The notes under the pieces are model-generated. The model searched no databases. It was not told where the DNA came from and saw only the letters and a program-made list of their open reading frames with translations. The position numbers and the translations under genes were made by a program. From Mycobacterium sp. OAS707 (GTDB lineage: Bacteria; Actinomycetota; Actinomycetes; Mycobacteriales; Mycobacteriaceae), in NCBI RefSeq assembly GCF_014873705.1, contig NZ_JADBDS010000002.1:1240001-1304000 (forward strand): 64,000 bases of DNA, in the 5' to 3' direction. Positions 16,171 through 24,470 of this stretch are shown piece by piece. Within the stretch, counting starts at the first letter, position 1; each line of letters opens with the position of its first letter.

Positions 16171-17031
16171 ATGGGTGCAATGACTTTCGATGATCAGGTA
16201 GCCATCGTCACTGGTGCTGGCGGTGGCCTAGGACGCTGTCATGCGCTGGAACTCGCGCGTCGGGGTGCCCGCGTAGTGGTCAACGACCTTGGCAGTGCTG
16301 TTGACGGCAGCGGCGGATCGATGTCAGCGGCCCAGCGCGTAGTCGACGAGATCACCGCCGCAGGAGGAACTGCGATCGTCAGCGGCGACTCGGTCGCCAC
16401 CGAAAGCGGAGGGGCGGCGATCGTCTCAGCAGCGAAAGACGCGTTCGGACGCGTCGACATCCTGGTGAACAACGCCGGCATCCTGCGTGACGCGGCGTTC
16501 AAGAACATGACCGCCGAGCAGTTCGACGCCGTCATCGCCGTGCACCTCGCGGGGACATTCAACGTGACCCGCGCGGCGTGGCCGGTGATGCGCGAGCAGA
16601 ACTACGGCCGGATCATCCACACTAGCTCGGGCACAGGGCTTTTCGGCAATTTCGGGCAGGCCAACTACGGTGCGGCGAAGATGGGCGTGGTCGGCATGAT
16701 GCATGTGCTCGCCATCGAGGGTGCACGCAACGGTATCGCCATCAACGCGATCGCACCCATCGCCCGCACCCGCATGACAGAGACCATCATGGGTGAGGCC
16801 GGCAGGGCAATGGACCCTGAGCTCGTCACCCCCGTGGTCATCTACCTTTCTCACCGCAGCTGTGACCGCACTGCGCACATCTACTCGGTGGGCGGCGGGA
16901 AGGTGTCGCGGGTTTTCATCGGACAGACCAAGGGCATCGAGGATGTCGAACTCACCGCCGAGTCGGTGGCCGAGTCGATCGATCAGATCGATGACAGTTC
17001 CACGTTCACCATCAGGGGTGGGCCCAGCTAA
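16171..17031 (+). CDS. Short-chain dehydrogenase, hydroxyacyl-CoA dehydrogenase-like
   Basis: A 286-residue SDR. It has the cofactor motif TGAGGGLGR (residues 14-22), NNAGILRD, the catalytic Ser in HTSSGTG, and Tyr/Lys in NYGAAK. The long insert after the first motif (NDLGSAVDGSGGS) and the C-terminal part match the hydroxyacyl-CoA dehydrogenase half of peroxisomal-type multifunctional enzymes, so oxidation of a (3R)-hydroxyacyl-CoA is likely. ATG 16171 follows TAGCCT by seven bases with no ribosome site, so translation is probably leaderless. A longer open frame from 15559 is antisense to the ligase gene and is not used. It overlaps the convergent crotonase by 4 bp. Confidence 0.88.
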   Translation: MGAMTFDDQVAIVTGAGGGLGRCHALELARRGARVVVNDLGSAVDGSGGSMSAAQRVVDEITAAGGTAIVSGDSVATESGGAAIVSAAKDAFGRVDILVNNAGILRDAAFKNMTAEQFDAVIAVHLAGTFNVTRAAWPVMREQNYGRIIHTSSGTGLFGNFGQANYGAAKMGVVGMMHVLAIEGARNGIAINAIAPIARTRMTETIMGEAGRAMDPELVTPVVIYLSHRSCDRTAHIYSVGGGKVSRVFIGQTKGIEDVELTAESVAESIDQIDDSSTFTIRGGPS

Positions 17032-17843
17032 AAACCCTGGAAACGCGGCTTGCGGCGCTCAGCGAAGGACCGCAGCCCCTCCTGCAGGTCGTCGGTGCGA
17101 GAAACCACCTCTGCAGCCCAGGCCTCCTGTTCGAACGCGCGGTCGCGGCCGGACTCCGACGACACCGAAAGCAGTCGCTTCGTCAACGCGAGCATCACCG
17201 TGGGCCCCCCTGCCAACCGGACCGCGATCTCGTCGGCCATGGCGTCGACCTGCTCCGGGGCGGCGAGCCGGTTGACCAGGCCGAGACGCTCGCAGGTCAT
17301 CGCGTCCACCGGCTCGCCGAGCATCAGCAGTTCGGCCGCCTTGCGTAGGCCCACGATCCTCGTCAGTAGGTGGATCGCGCCCGAGTCGGGCAGGATCCCG
17401 CGGTGCACGAAAGCCTCGACAAGCGTTGCCTGCGTGGACATGACGACCAGATCGCATGCCATCACCAGACTTGCGCCCGCGCCGACTGCCGTCCCGGTCA
17501 CGGCGGCGACGACCGGTTTGTCGCAGTCCAGGACGGAGCTGACCAAACGCTGCCAGCCGTGCTGCAGCATTCGGGCGATGTCGCCGGGACGCTTGTCGCG
17601 AACCGGTTGCGCGTCGGCAGGTTGCGAACCCAGCCCGGCGCCGGCGCAGAAGTGCCGTGTTCCTGCCGCCGACAGCAGCACCGCGCGGACTTCAGGATTA
17701 CTGTCGGCTTGCACGAAGGCTTCGGTCAATGCGTCACGTGCCAAGGGTGACAACGAGTTTCCGACGTCGGGGCGATCAATGAGTATCCGTTGAACACCAT
17801 CGTCGCCGACCGTGACAACGATGCCTGGTACTTCTTCTGTCAT
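17028..17843 (-). CDS. Enoyl-CoA hydratase/isomerase family protein
   Basis: A 271-residue crotonase with RILIDRPDVGNSLS at the N-terminus, the first loop HFCAGAGLGSQPA (about residues 64-76), and VTGTAVGAGASLVMACDLVV with VEAFVHRGILPDSGA, where a catalytic-type Glu and Asp are kept. It ends FAERRKPRFQGF, as in the crotonase at 19154. It likely hydrates or isomerises an enoyl-CoA. It is monocistronic, converges on the SDR and diverges from the 17896 operon. Confidence 0.87.
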   Translation of the reverse strand: MTEEVPGIVVTVGDDGVQRILIDRPDVGNSLSPLARDALTEAFVQADSNPEVRAVLLSAAGTRHFCAGAGLGSQPADAQPVRDKRPGDIARMLQHGWQRLVSSVLDCDKPVVAAVTGTAVGAGASLVMACDLVVMSTQATLVEAFVHRGILPDSGAIHLLTRIVGLRKAAELLMLGEPVDAMTCERLGLVNRLAAPEQVDAMADEIAVRLAGGPTVMLALTKRLLSVSSESGRDRAFEQEAWAAEVVSRTDDLQEGLRSFAERRKPRFQGF

Positions 17844-17856
17844 CTGTTCATCCCTG

Positions 17857-17888
17857 CGTTAACGGCGTTTCCGCTTTTCGGGTATCTT
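17857..17888 (+). promoter_or_regulatory. Probable operator and leaderless promoter of the 17.9-24.4 kb operon
   Basis: CGTTAA-CGGCG-TTTCCG at 17857-17873 resembles the 5-bp-spacer form of the window motif seen at 12.98 and 33.83 kb. TATCTT at 17883-17888 is a TANNNT -10 element seven bases before ATG 17896. No convincing second box is seen. Confidence 0.45.
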
Positions 17889-17895
17889 AATTTCC

Positions 17896-19146
17896 ATGTC
17901 GGATCCGGGTCAGATAACCGACGAAGGGCTGGGCAGACTTCGAGCCAGCATCGGCATCGCCGTCCCGCACACCCAGTCGCCGCACTACCTTCGGCCCAAC
18001 GAGGACACGTTCCGCCATGTTGCTGAGAGTTACGGCGACGCCAACCCCTTGTGGGCAGATCCGGAATACGCCGCCAAATCCGTATGGGCCGAATCGATCG
18101 CACCACCCGCGCTGGTCGGGGGGGACACGTTGATCGGCGAGGATGAGGTCACCGAACTATCCGATGAAGATCGCGCATTGACCAAAGGCGATCCGCTGCG
18201 CGGCGTTCATGCGTTCTACGCATCGTCCGCACGGGAGTGGTGGGCTCCCCTGCGGGCCAATCACCGGGTGTTCCGACGCAATGCTCTGGTCGCCGCACTC
18301 GACAAGAGCAGCGAGTTCGCGGGCCGAGCCATTCACGAGTGGTCAGCCCAGGTGTTCCGGGACGACGAGGGCACCATCCTCGGCGGCCAATACCGCAACA
18401 TGATCCGTACCGAGCGCAGCAAGGCGCGGGGACGCAAGAAGTACGAGTCGGTCGAGCTAAAGAATTGGCCGCCCGACGAGATCGCCGAGATCGACGAGCG
18501 TTATGCCCGTGAGACGCCGCGCGGCGCCCAGCCACGCTGGTGGGAAGACGTCAATGAGGGTGACGCGATCGGGGCGCTGACCAAAGGTCCGCTGACTGTC
18601 ACCGACATGGTGTGCTGGCACGTCGGCATGGGCACCGGCATGTACGGTGTGCGGCCATTGCGGCTCGCATGGCGCAACCGGCAACGCATCCCCCGGTTTT
18701 ACACACCGAACGAACATGGCGTGCCCGATGTGCAGCAGCGCGTGCACTGGGACCCGATCGCCGCTCAGAATGCGGGCAACCCAACGACTTTCGACTACGG
18801 CCGGATGCGCGAGACGTGGCTGATTCACCTGTGCACGGACTGGATGGGTGACGACGCCTGGCTGTGGAAGCTCGACTGCGAGTTCCGGCTGTTCAACTAC
18901 GTCGGTGATCTGCACACCATCACCGGCACGGTGGTGCGCAAATACCTCGCCGACGGCGACCGTCCGGCCGTCGACCTCGAACTCGCGGCGACCAATCACC
19001 GCGGCGAGGTCACCGCGCCGGGGCACGCCACCATCCTGCTGCCCAGCCGTGACCGCGGACCTGTGCGGTTACCCGATCCGCCGGGCGGGGCGACGAACTT
19101 GACCGACCTGCTCACTGCCGTTTCCGCCGAGTTCGCCGAACGCTGA
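17896..19146 (+). CDS. MaoC/FAS1-like hot-dog dehydratase family protein
   Basis: A 416-residue protein that looks like a double hot-dog: an N-terminal FAS1-type dehydratase segment (DTFRHVAESYGDANPLWADPEYA, about residues 37-59, and SIAPPALVGG) and a C-terminal half with LHTITGTVVRKY and VDLELAATNHRGE typical of hot-dog strands. The family hydrates enoyl-CoA esters; the canonical D/H pair is not obvious in the C-half. ATG 17896 lies seven bases after the TATCTT -10, so it is probably leaderless. First gene of a seven-gene plus-strand operon with tiny gaps or overlaps. Confidence 0.75.
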   Translation: MSDPGQITDEGLGRLRASIGIAVPHTQSPHYLRPNEDTFRHVAESYGDANPLWADPEYAAKSVWAESIAPPALVGGDTLIGEDEVTELSDEDRALTKGDPLRGVHAFYASSAREWWAPLRANHRVFRRNALVAALDKSSEFAGRAIHEWSAQVFRDDEGTILGGQYRNMIRTERSKARGRKKYESVELKNWPPDEIAEIDERYARETPRGAQPRWWEDVNEGDAIGALTKGPLTVTDMVCWHVGMGTGMYGVRPLRLAWRNRQRIPRFYTPNEHGVPDVQQRVHWDPIAAQNAGNPTTFDYGRMRETWLIHLCTDWMGDDAWLWKLDCEFRLFNYVGDLHTITGTVVRKYLADGDRPAVDLELAATNHRGEVTAPGHATILLPSRDRGPVRLPDPPGGATNLTDLLTAVSAEFAER

Positions 19147-19153
19147 GCCGACG

Positions 19154-19960
19154 ATGAGCTACTCGAGCGTTCCCGGGCTTCGGGCAGAACAGCAGGGTCC
19201 GGTGCTGTGTCTGACCCTGGATCGCGCCGACCGCCGCAATGCCGTCAACGACGTGATGCTCGACGCGATGATCGAACACCTCGCCGCGGCGGGCACCGAT
19301 GAAGCGGTCAGGGTCATCCGCATCGACGCTGACGGTCCCGACTTCTGCGCCGGTTCCGACCTCGTCGCCAACAACGCCAGGTCAGAGCGCAAACCACGAG
19401 TCGGCAGCATCCAGCGTCGGCTGCCAAACAAGGCGAACCGGCTCATCCCGTTGATGCTCGAGACTCAAGTGCCGATCGTCGCGGTGGTCCGCGGATGGGC
19501 GGCCGGCCTGGGCTTCCACATCGCGTTGTCGTCCGACTTCTGCATCGCCGCCGAGGACGCCCGATTCTGGGAGCCGTTCCTGGCGCGCGGTTTCACGCCG
19601 GATAGTGGGGCGGCTTGGCTCCTACCCCGCCTGATTGGCATGGTGCGCACCAGACAGCTGCTGATGCTCGGCGAAGAGATCTCCGGGACCACCGCCGCAG
19701 AATGGGGCATCATCCACGGCACCGCCGTCGCTGACCAATTGGATTTAGTCGCAAGCAAACTCGTCACCACACTCAGCGAGGCACCCACCGTCGCCCTCGG
19801 ACTCACCAAGTGGCTGCTGCACAGCGGTCACGGGCTCGACCTCGACCGCCATCTTCAGAATGAGGCGTTGGCACTCGAACTCTCCAGCCGCAGTGACGAT
19901 TTCAAAGAGGGCCTGGCAGCCTTCCGCGACAAGCGCGACGCGAAGTTTCAGGGCCGATGA
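19154..19960 (+). CDS. Enoyl-CoA hydratase/isomerase family protein
   Basis: A 268-residue crotonase with LTLDRADRRNAVND, DFCAGSDLVANNARS in the first loop, and VRGWAAGLGFHIALSSDFCIA followed by WEPFLARGFTPDSGA. The F-x-P-D-S-G element is shared with the crotonase at 17028, so these two form a subgroup with Glu and Asp catalytic candidates. It starts 7 bp after the dehydratase gene and its stop overlaps the FadE start by 4 bp. It likely acts on the enoyl-CoA from the FadE of the same operon. Confidence 0.87.
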   Translation: MSYSSVPGLRAEQQGPVLCLTLDRADRRNAVNDVMLDAMIEHLAAAGTDEAVRVIRIDADGPDFCAGSDLVANNARSERKPRVGSIQRRLPNKANRLIPLMLETQVPIVAVVRGWAAGLGFHIALSSDFCIAAEDARFWEPFLARGFTPDSGAAWLLPRLIGMVRTRQLLMLGEEISGTTAAEWGIIHGTAVADQLDLVASKLVTTLSEAPTVALGLTKWLLHSGHGLDLDRHLQNEALALELSSRSDDFKEGLAAFRDKRDAKFQGR

Positions 19961-21201
19961 CGCTTTCCATCACCGCCGACACCTCCGCCGCCGACGCTGT
20001 CGACGCTGTACGCGAGTGGGTCGAGGAAGCGGTCCCGGTCGCCTGGCGTTCAGCCGCCGCCGAAGGACCTGCCGCACTACGAGCCGTACGCAGTCCAACC
20101 GACTACCGCGACTGGTACCCGGTATTCGCAGATTCGGGGTTGGTTGCGCCGACGTGGCTTCCCGAGCACGGCGGCCTTGGCATCGGAAACGACGTGGCGC
20201 GCGCCATTGACCAGGTGCTCACACCACTACGCCTGACACGGCTGAACCCGTTGGGGCTCAATAACACAGCCGCGGCCCTGTTCAGCCACGGAACAGAAGA
20301 GCAGCGTCTCCGCTTCCTTCCGCGCATCGTCCGCAACGACGAGAAGTGGTGTCAGCTCTTCAGCGAGCCCGGGGCTGGCAGCGATCTCGCATCGCTGGCA
20401 ACCAGGGCGGTGCGCGACGGCGATCAATGGGTGATCTCCGGCCAGAAAGCCTGGACCACGTGGGCCGATGAGGCCGACTTCGCGATCCTGCTCGCTCGCA
20501 CCGATCCCGAGCAGCCGAAGCACAAGGGCATCACATACTTCCTGCTCGACATGCATCAGCCCGGCGTCGAGGTGCGGCCGCTTCGCCAGATCACGGGTGA
20601 AGCGGAATTCAACGAGGTGTTTCTCGACGGCGCCCGGGTACCCGACGCGCATCGTGTCGGAGACATCAATGACGGTTGGCGGGTCAGCGCGTCGACGTTG
20701 TCCAGCGAGCGGCAGATGGTCTCGGGTTCAGGGTCGGGCGGCATGGGCCGCCTCGGTGGCTCGAGCGCAGAGCGCCTGATCTCCCTGGCCCGGGAAACGG
20801 GACGGTGGGACGACCCAGTCGTGCGGGCCAAAATCATGCGCCTGTGGGCTCAGGAGCAGATCCGTGGCTGGACCAACGCGCGTGTGCGCGCAGCGCTTTC
20901 GGCCGGCCAATCCCCCGGTGCCGCATCATCGATCGGAAAGGTGCATCAGGCCACGCTCAATCAGCAGATTCAGGATTTGATGGTTGACCTGTTGGGTACG
21001 ACCGCGGTCGCGTGGCCCGCCACTGAAGATCCAGACGCGTTGCCGCGCGAGGTGCAGGGCATGATGCGCAGCTTGGCCAACGCCACCGAGGGCGGCACGA
21101 CCGACATCAACAAGAACATTCTCGGCGAGCGGGTGCTCGGCCTACCCAAGGAACCCGACCCGTGGAAAGGCAAGCCTTGGAAGGACATTCCACGCTCGTG
21201 A
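19957..21201 (+). CDS. Acyl-CoA dehydrogenase, long FadE type
   Basis: A 414-residue acyl-CoA dehydrogenase with CQLFSEPGAGSDLASLATRA and ISGQKAWTTWADEADF in the FAD/substrate domain. The C-terminal NATEGGTTDINKNILGERVLGLP keeps a Glu where the catalytic base of the MCAD type sits, unlike the other long FadEs in this window. It therefore looks self-sufficient. It has a glycine/serine-rich linker near residues 250-268 between the beta domain and the last helices. Start ATG 19957 overlaps the crotonase stop, and its stop overlaps GTG 21198 of the next crotonase. Confidence 0.88.
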   Translation: MTLSITADTSAADAVDAVREWVEEAVPVAWRSAAAEGPAALRAVRSPTDYRDWYPVFADSGLVAPTWLPEHGGLGIGNDVARAIDQVLTPLRLTRLNPLGLNNTAAALFSHGTEEQRLRFLPRIVRNDEKWCQLFSEPGAGSDLASLATRAVRDGDQWVISGQKAWTTWADEADFAILLARTDPEQPKHKGITYFLLDMHQPGVEVRPLRQITGEAEFNEVFLDGARVPDAHRVGDINDGWRVSASTLSSERQMVSGSGSGGMGRLGGSSAERLISLARETGRWDDPVVRAKIMRLWAQEQIRGWTNARVRAALSAGQSPGAASSIGKVHQATLNQQIQDLMVDLLGTTAVAWPATEDPDALPREVQGMMRSLANATEGGTTDINKNILGERVLGLPKEPDPWKGKPWKDIPRS

Positions 21202-22001
21202 CCGGCTACGAGCGCCTGATCGTCGAAAGGTCCGACGGCGTCGGGTGGCTGATTCTGGACCGGCCGGACGCAGGCAACGCGTTTGATGCGCTGATGCTCG
21301 ACGAACTCGAAGCGGCATGGGGCCAACTTGACGCCGACCCTGAGGTCCGCGTGATCGTGAACACCGCCAACGGCAAGGCGTTCTGCACCGGGATGGACGT
21401 GGTGCAGATCGCGCGCGACAAGGCGGCGATGCGACGGCACTCACGCCGGACTCGGGATGCGGAACTGAAGATCTCGTCGTGGCATTGCGAAGTCTGGAAG
21501 CCGGTGATCGCGGCGGTCAACGGGGTGTGTGCCGGCGGTGGTCTGCACCTCGTCGCGGACGCCGACATAGTGATCGCGGCCGAGGAGGCTTCCTTCGTCG
21601 ACCCGCACGTTTCGGTGGGGCAGGCCGTCGCATACGAGGCGATCACGCTGCTTCGCAAGTCGCCGATGGAGGCGATCACCCGAATGGCGCTGAGCGGCAA
21701 GGGCCAACGAATCTCAGCGCGGCGCGCATACGAGTTGGGCATCGTCTCCGACGTCGTATCGGCCGATCGCCTCCGCGCGGCGGCCGGACACCTTGCGGCC
21801 GCCGTCGCCACCAACTCGCCCACCGCGATGCGCGCGACCAAGAAAGCATTGTGGCATTCCCTGGAGGTTGGTCTGTCGTCAGCCAGAGATAGTGCGGCCG
21901 AGGATATCTGGCGGTTGCGCAACCATCCCGATCATGCCGAAGGTGTTCAGGCTTGGCGCGAGAAGCGCCCGGCCAGTTGGCAGCCGCTGGAGGTGTCATG
22001 A
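21198..22001 (+). CDS. Enoyl-CoA hydratase/isomerase, tandem copy 1
   Basis: A 267-residue crotonase. The N-terminus GYERLIVERSDGVGWLI and the core VNGVCAGGGLHLVADADI plus FVDPHVSVGQ are close to the next gene, so the two arose by tandem duplication. First loop: AFCTGMDVVQIARDKAA. I use GTG 21198, which overlaps the FadE stop as GTGA; an ATG at 21162 in the same frame lies inside FadE. It ends SWQPLEVS, echoed by WQPLEAEP in its twin. It probably acts on two related intermediates with that twin or in a heteromeric crotonase. Confidence 0.86.
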   Translation: MTGYERLIVERSDGVGWLILDRPDAGNAFDALMLDELEAAWGQLDADPEVRVIVNTANGKAFCTGMDVVQIARDKAAMRRHSRRTRDAELKISSWHCEVWKPVIAAVNGVCAGGGLHLVADADIVIAAEEASFVDPHVSVGQAVAYEAITLLRKSPMEAITRMALSGKGQRISARRAYELGIVSDVVSADRLRAAAGHLAAAVATNSPTAMRATKKALWHSLEVGLSSARDSAAEDIWRLRNHPDHAEGVQAWREKRPASWQPLEVS

Positions 22002-22798
22002 CGTATCAGAGGCTGATCGTCGAGCGGCGCGGCCCCGTGGGCTGGATCATCAACAACCGGCCCGAGCGACTCAACGCGTACGACGCGGTTATGCGCGAGG
22101 AGTTCGGAAAGGCGTGGACGGAATTGGACACCGACCCCGACGTGCGCGTCATCGTTCACACCGGCAACGGAAGGGCGTTTCAGGTGGGCGCCGACGTCGA
22201 CGATCTCGACGGCGAGGCGGTGCAACAGTTTCAAGAGACGATGCGCACGCTGGACCTCAAGCTGACGGCCTGGCACTGCAATGTGGGTAAGCCTGTCATC
22301 ACCGCTGTCAACGGAGTGTGCGCAGGTGGTGGACTGCACTGGATCGCCGACGCCGACATCGTCATTGCGTCGTCGGACGCCAGTTTCGTCGACCCGCACG
22401 TCTCCATCGGCCAGGTCAGCGCGCTGGAAACCATCGCGCTGATGCGAAAGATGCCCGCCGAGGCGGTATTACGGATGGCGCTCGTAGGCAGTCATGAACG
22501 TCTCAGCGCTCAGCGCGCCTACGAGCTCGGCATGATCAGCCAGATCGTTGACCCACCCGACAAGCTGCGCGACGTCGCGCAAGAGCTGGCCGAGAGGATT
22601 GCCAAGAACTCCCCGGCAGCGATGCGCGCGACCAAGCGCGCATTGTGGGGAGCACTCGAGTTCGGCCTGACCGATGCGTGCCGGGTGGGCGCCAAGCATT
22701 TGACCTCCATGTGGGGCCATCCCGACCAGGACGAGGGGCCGAAGGCGTTCGCCGACAAGCGGACTCCCGATTGGCAGCCGCTGGAGGCGGAGCCATGA
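21998..22798 (+). CDS. Enoyl-CoA hydratase/isomerase, tandem copy 2
   Basis: A 266-residue crotonase and paralogue of the preceding gene, sharing the YxRLIVER start, CAGGGLH, ADADIVIA, SFVDPHVS and AMRATK-ALW elements. The first loop differs (AFQVGADVDDLDGEAV), so substrate or reaction may differ. ATG 21998 overlaps the twin's stop (ATGA) and its stop overlaps the ligase start. The pair sits in the seven-gene operon from 17896. Confidence 0.87.
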   Translation: MTYQRLIVERRGPVGWIINNRPERLNAYDAVMREEFGKAWTELDTDPDVRVIVHTGNGRAFQVGADVDDLDGEAVQQFQETMRTLDLKLTAWHCNVGKPVITAVNGVCAGGGLHWIADADIVIASSDASFVDPHVSIGQVSALETIALMRKMPAEAVLRMALVGSHERLSAQRAYELGMISQIVDPPDKLRDVAQELAERIAKNSPAAMRATKRALWGALEFGLTDACRVGAKHLTSMWGHPDQDEGPKAFADKRTPDWQPLEAEP

Positions 22799-24246
22799 GT
22801 CTCGCCGAGCTGCTCACCGATCTGCCCGACACGGCGGTGCATACATTGGTCGACGATGTCTCGCGCGAAGATCTGGTCGCTAGCGCGAATCGACTGAGTT
22901 CCATGCTCACCGATGCTGGGCTGGCGACCGGACAGGTGGTCGCGGCGATGCTGCCCAACGATGCCACCACGGTGGCCGCGCTGTTCGGGACATGGCGCGC
23001 GGGCGGCGTTTACACGGCGCTCAATCCAAGAGCCGCCGATGCGGAATTGGCTTCTCAACTTGCCACCCTGCGGCCGGTCGCCATCATCACGACACCCGAC
23101 CTTGCGCAGCGGTTCTCGGAGTTCAGCCTGCCCGTCGTGTCGGGTGCCGAACTGAAGTGGTCCCTCATGCAGTCCTCCACGCAAGCGGAGGACTCGCGGC
23201 AGTACGACCCCGACGTGGCCCTTTTGCAATTCACCTCGGGTACCACGGGACCGCCGAAACCGGTGCCACTTCGGCATGCCACGGTGCTGGATTTGATCGA
23301 CCGGCTGCTGGCCAAGCTCCGCGGCGCCAAACCTGGCGCGGCTCAGCCGAACCGCGCACCGATGCCCAATCTGGTCCCTCTCTCGTTGTCCTTATGGGCA
23401 GGCATCTACCAGGTGCTGTTCGCGTTCCGCGCGGGCTCCGGAGTCGTATTGATGGATCGGTTCTCACCGGCGGACTTCGCCGTGCTCGTCAAGCGACACC
23501 AATTGCGGTCCACGGTGTTGCCGCCCGCCGCGTTGACGATGGTCCTGCACGACGAGTCCGTCACAGACTTGTCGCCGCTGAAAATCGTCCGGTCGATCAC
23601 CGCACCGCTGTCCCCTGTGCAAGCCGGCCGCTTCCGCGACAAGTTCGGCGTCATCGTGCTCAACTCTTACGGCCAAACGGAACTCGGCGGTGAGGTCGTC
23701 GGATGGTCAGCCGCCGATGCGCGTGAGTGGGGCGAGACCAAGCTGGGTTCTGTCGGGCGGCCGCTGCCTGGCATCGATGTCACGATCGCTGACGACGAGG
23801 TAATGGTTCGCACTCCGACGACGGCTGCCCGCAAGATCGACCCGGCTTTCCTCGACAGGCTCACCGTTGACGGCTGGTTCCACACGGGCGACCTCGGCTG
23901 GTTCGACGACGACGGGTTCCTGTGGCTGGACGGCCGGGTGTCGGACATGATCAACCGCGGCGGGCTGAAGGTGTTTCCGGGCACAGTGGAAGACGTCCTG
24001 CTCGCCGCCGACGGTGTCCGCGAGGCGGCGGTGGTGGGGATACCCGACGAGCGCCTTGGCGAGGTGCCATGGGCATTCGTTGCCCGTCAGTCCGACAAGC
24101 CATCCGAAAGCGATCTGATTGCGTGGTGCCGTGAGCACCTCACGCCATACCGCGTGCCCGTGCGAGTGATATTCGTCGACCAATTGCCGCGCAATGACGT
24201 CGGCAAGGTCGTCAAACGTGAACTCGTCACAATGGCCGACGCATGA
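22795..24246 (+). CDS. AMP-forming acyl-CoA ligase
   Basis: A 483-residue adenylate-forming enzyme, slightly short. The P-loop FTSGTTGPPKPVPL lies at residues 146-159, NSYGQTELGGEV forms motif A5, and WFHTGDLGWFDDDGFLWLDGRVSDMINRGG the hinge, followed by the catalytic Lys in RNDVGKVVKREL. The N-terminal domain is compact, lacking some leading helices. It activates a carboxylic acid to its CoA ester. ATG 22795 overlaps the crotonase stop. It is the penultimate frame of the operon. Confidence 0.9.
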   Translation: MSLAELLTDLPDTAVHTLVDDVSREDLVASANRLSSMLTDAGLATGQVVAAMLPNDATTVAALFGTWRAGGVYTALNPRAADAELASQLATLRPVAIITTPDLAQRFSEFSLPVVSGAELKWSLMQSSTQAEDSRQYDPDVALLQFTSGTTGPPKPVPLRHATVLDLIDRLLAKLRGAKPGAAQPNRAPMPNLVPLSLSLWAGIYQVLFAFRAGSGVVLMDRFSPADFAVLVKRHQLRSTVLPPAALTMVLHDESVTDLSPLKIVRSITAPLSPVQAGRFRDKFGVIVLNSYGQTELGGEVVGWSAADAREWGETKLGSVGRPLPGIDVTIADDEVMVRTPTTAARKIDPAFLDRLTVDGWFHTGDLGWFDDDGFLWLDGRVSDMINRGGLKVFPGTVEDVLLAADGVREAAVVGIPDERLGEVPWAFVARQSDKPSESDLIAWCREHLTPYRVPVRVIFVDQLPRNDVGKVVKRELVTMADA

Positions 24247-24437
24247 TCATTGTCGTCGGCCCCGGGGAAACGCTGTCGCGGGCGCTGGCCGATACGTTCG
24301 GCGATGTCGCTGTCATCGATGGCGACGCTGCGGTCGACGAGATCCTGTGGCACTGGTCAGACCCTCGGCGTCGACGGCGGGCATTTCATGAATCTGTGAA
24401 CCCGGTGTCCGGTGGATACCGCCGTTTGCTATGTTGA
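24243..24437 (+). CDS. Short uncharacterised ORF, possible gene remnant
   Basis: A 64-residue frame whose ATG overlaps the ligase stop (ATGA), the junction used throughout this operon, so it is probably translated. The first 35 residues (MIIVVGPGETLSRAL, then FGDVAVIDGD) look like the start of a Rossmann-like protein, while the rest, rich in Arg, looks like read-through into non-coding DNA. Its TGA lies on the first bases of the TGAGAA operator at 24435. It may be the stub of a deleted oxidoreductase gene. I recognise no family. Confidence 0.4.
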   Translation: MIIVVGPGETLSRALADTFGDVAVIDGDAAVDEILWHWSDPRRRRRAFHESVNPVSGGYRRLLC

Positions 24438-24452
24438 GAATCAACATTCTCA
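24413..24452 (+). promoter_or_regulatory. TGAGAA operator before amidohydrolase copy 2
   Basis: The strong box at 24435-24452 is TGAGAA-TCAACA-TTCTCA, with 7-bp perfect arms (TGAGAAT/ATTCTCA). A weaker box lies 22 bp upstream at 24413-24430, TGGATA-CCGCCG-TTTGCT. CATTCT inside the strong box is a possible -10 for the gene starting at 24471. Confidence 0.7.
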
Positions 24453-24470
24453 CACATGTTGGAGGCGCCG

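Noticed and set aside
15559..17031. Long plus-strand frame of 490 codons
   Set aside because: Only the part from 16171 is an SDR; the first 200 codons are antisense to the acyl-CoA ligase and cross the promoter.
21162..21197. ATG 21162 as start of the crotonase gene
   Set aside because: It would overlap FadE by 40 bp and add residues outside the fold; GTG 21198 gives the usual 4-bp overlap.
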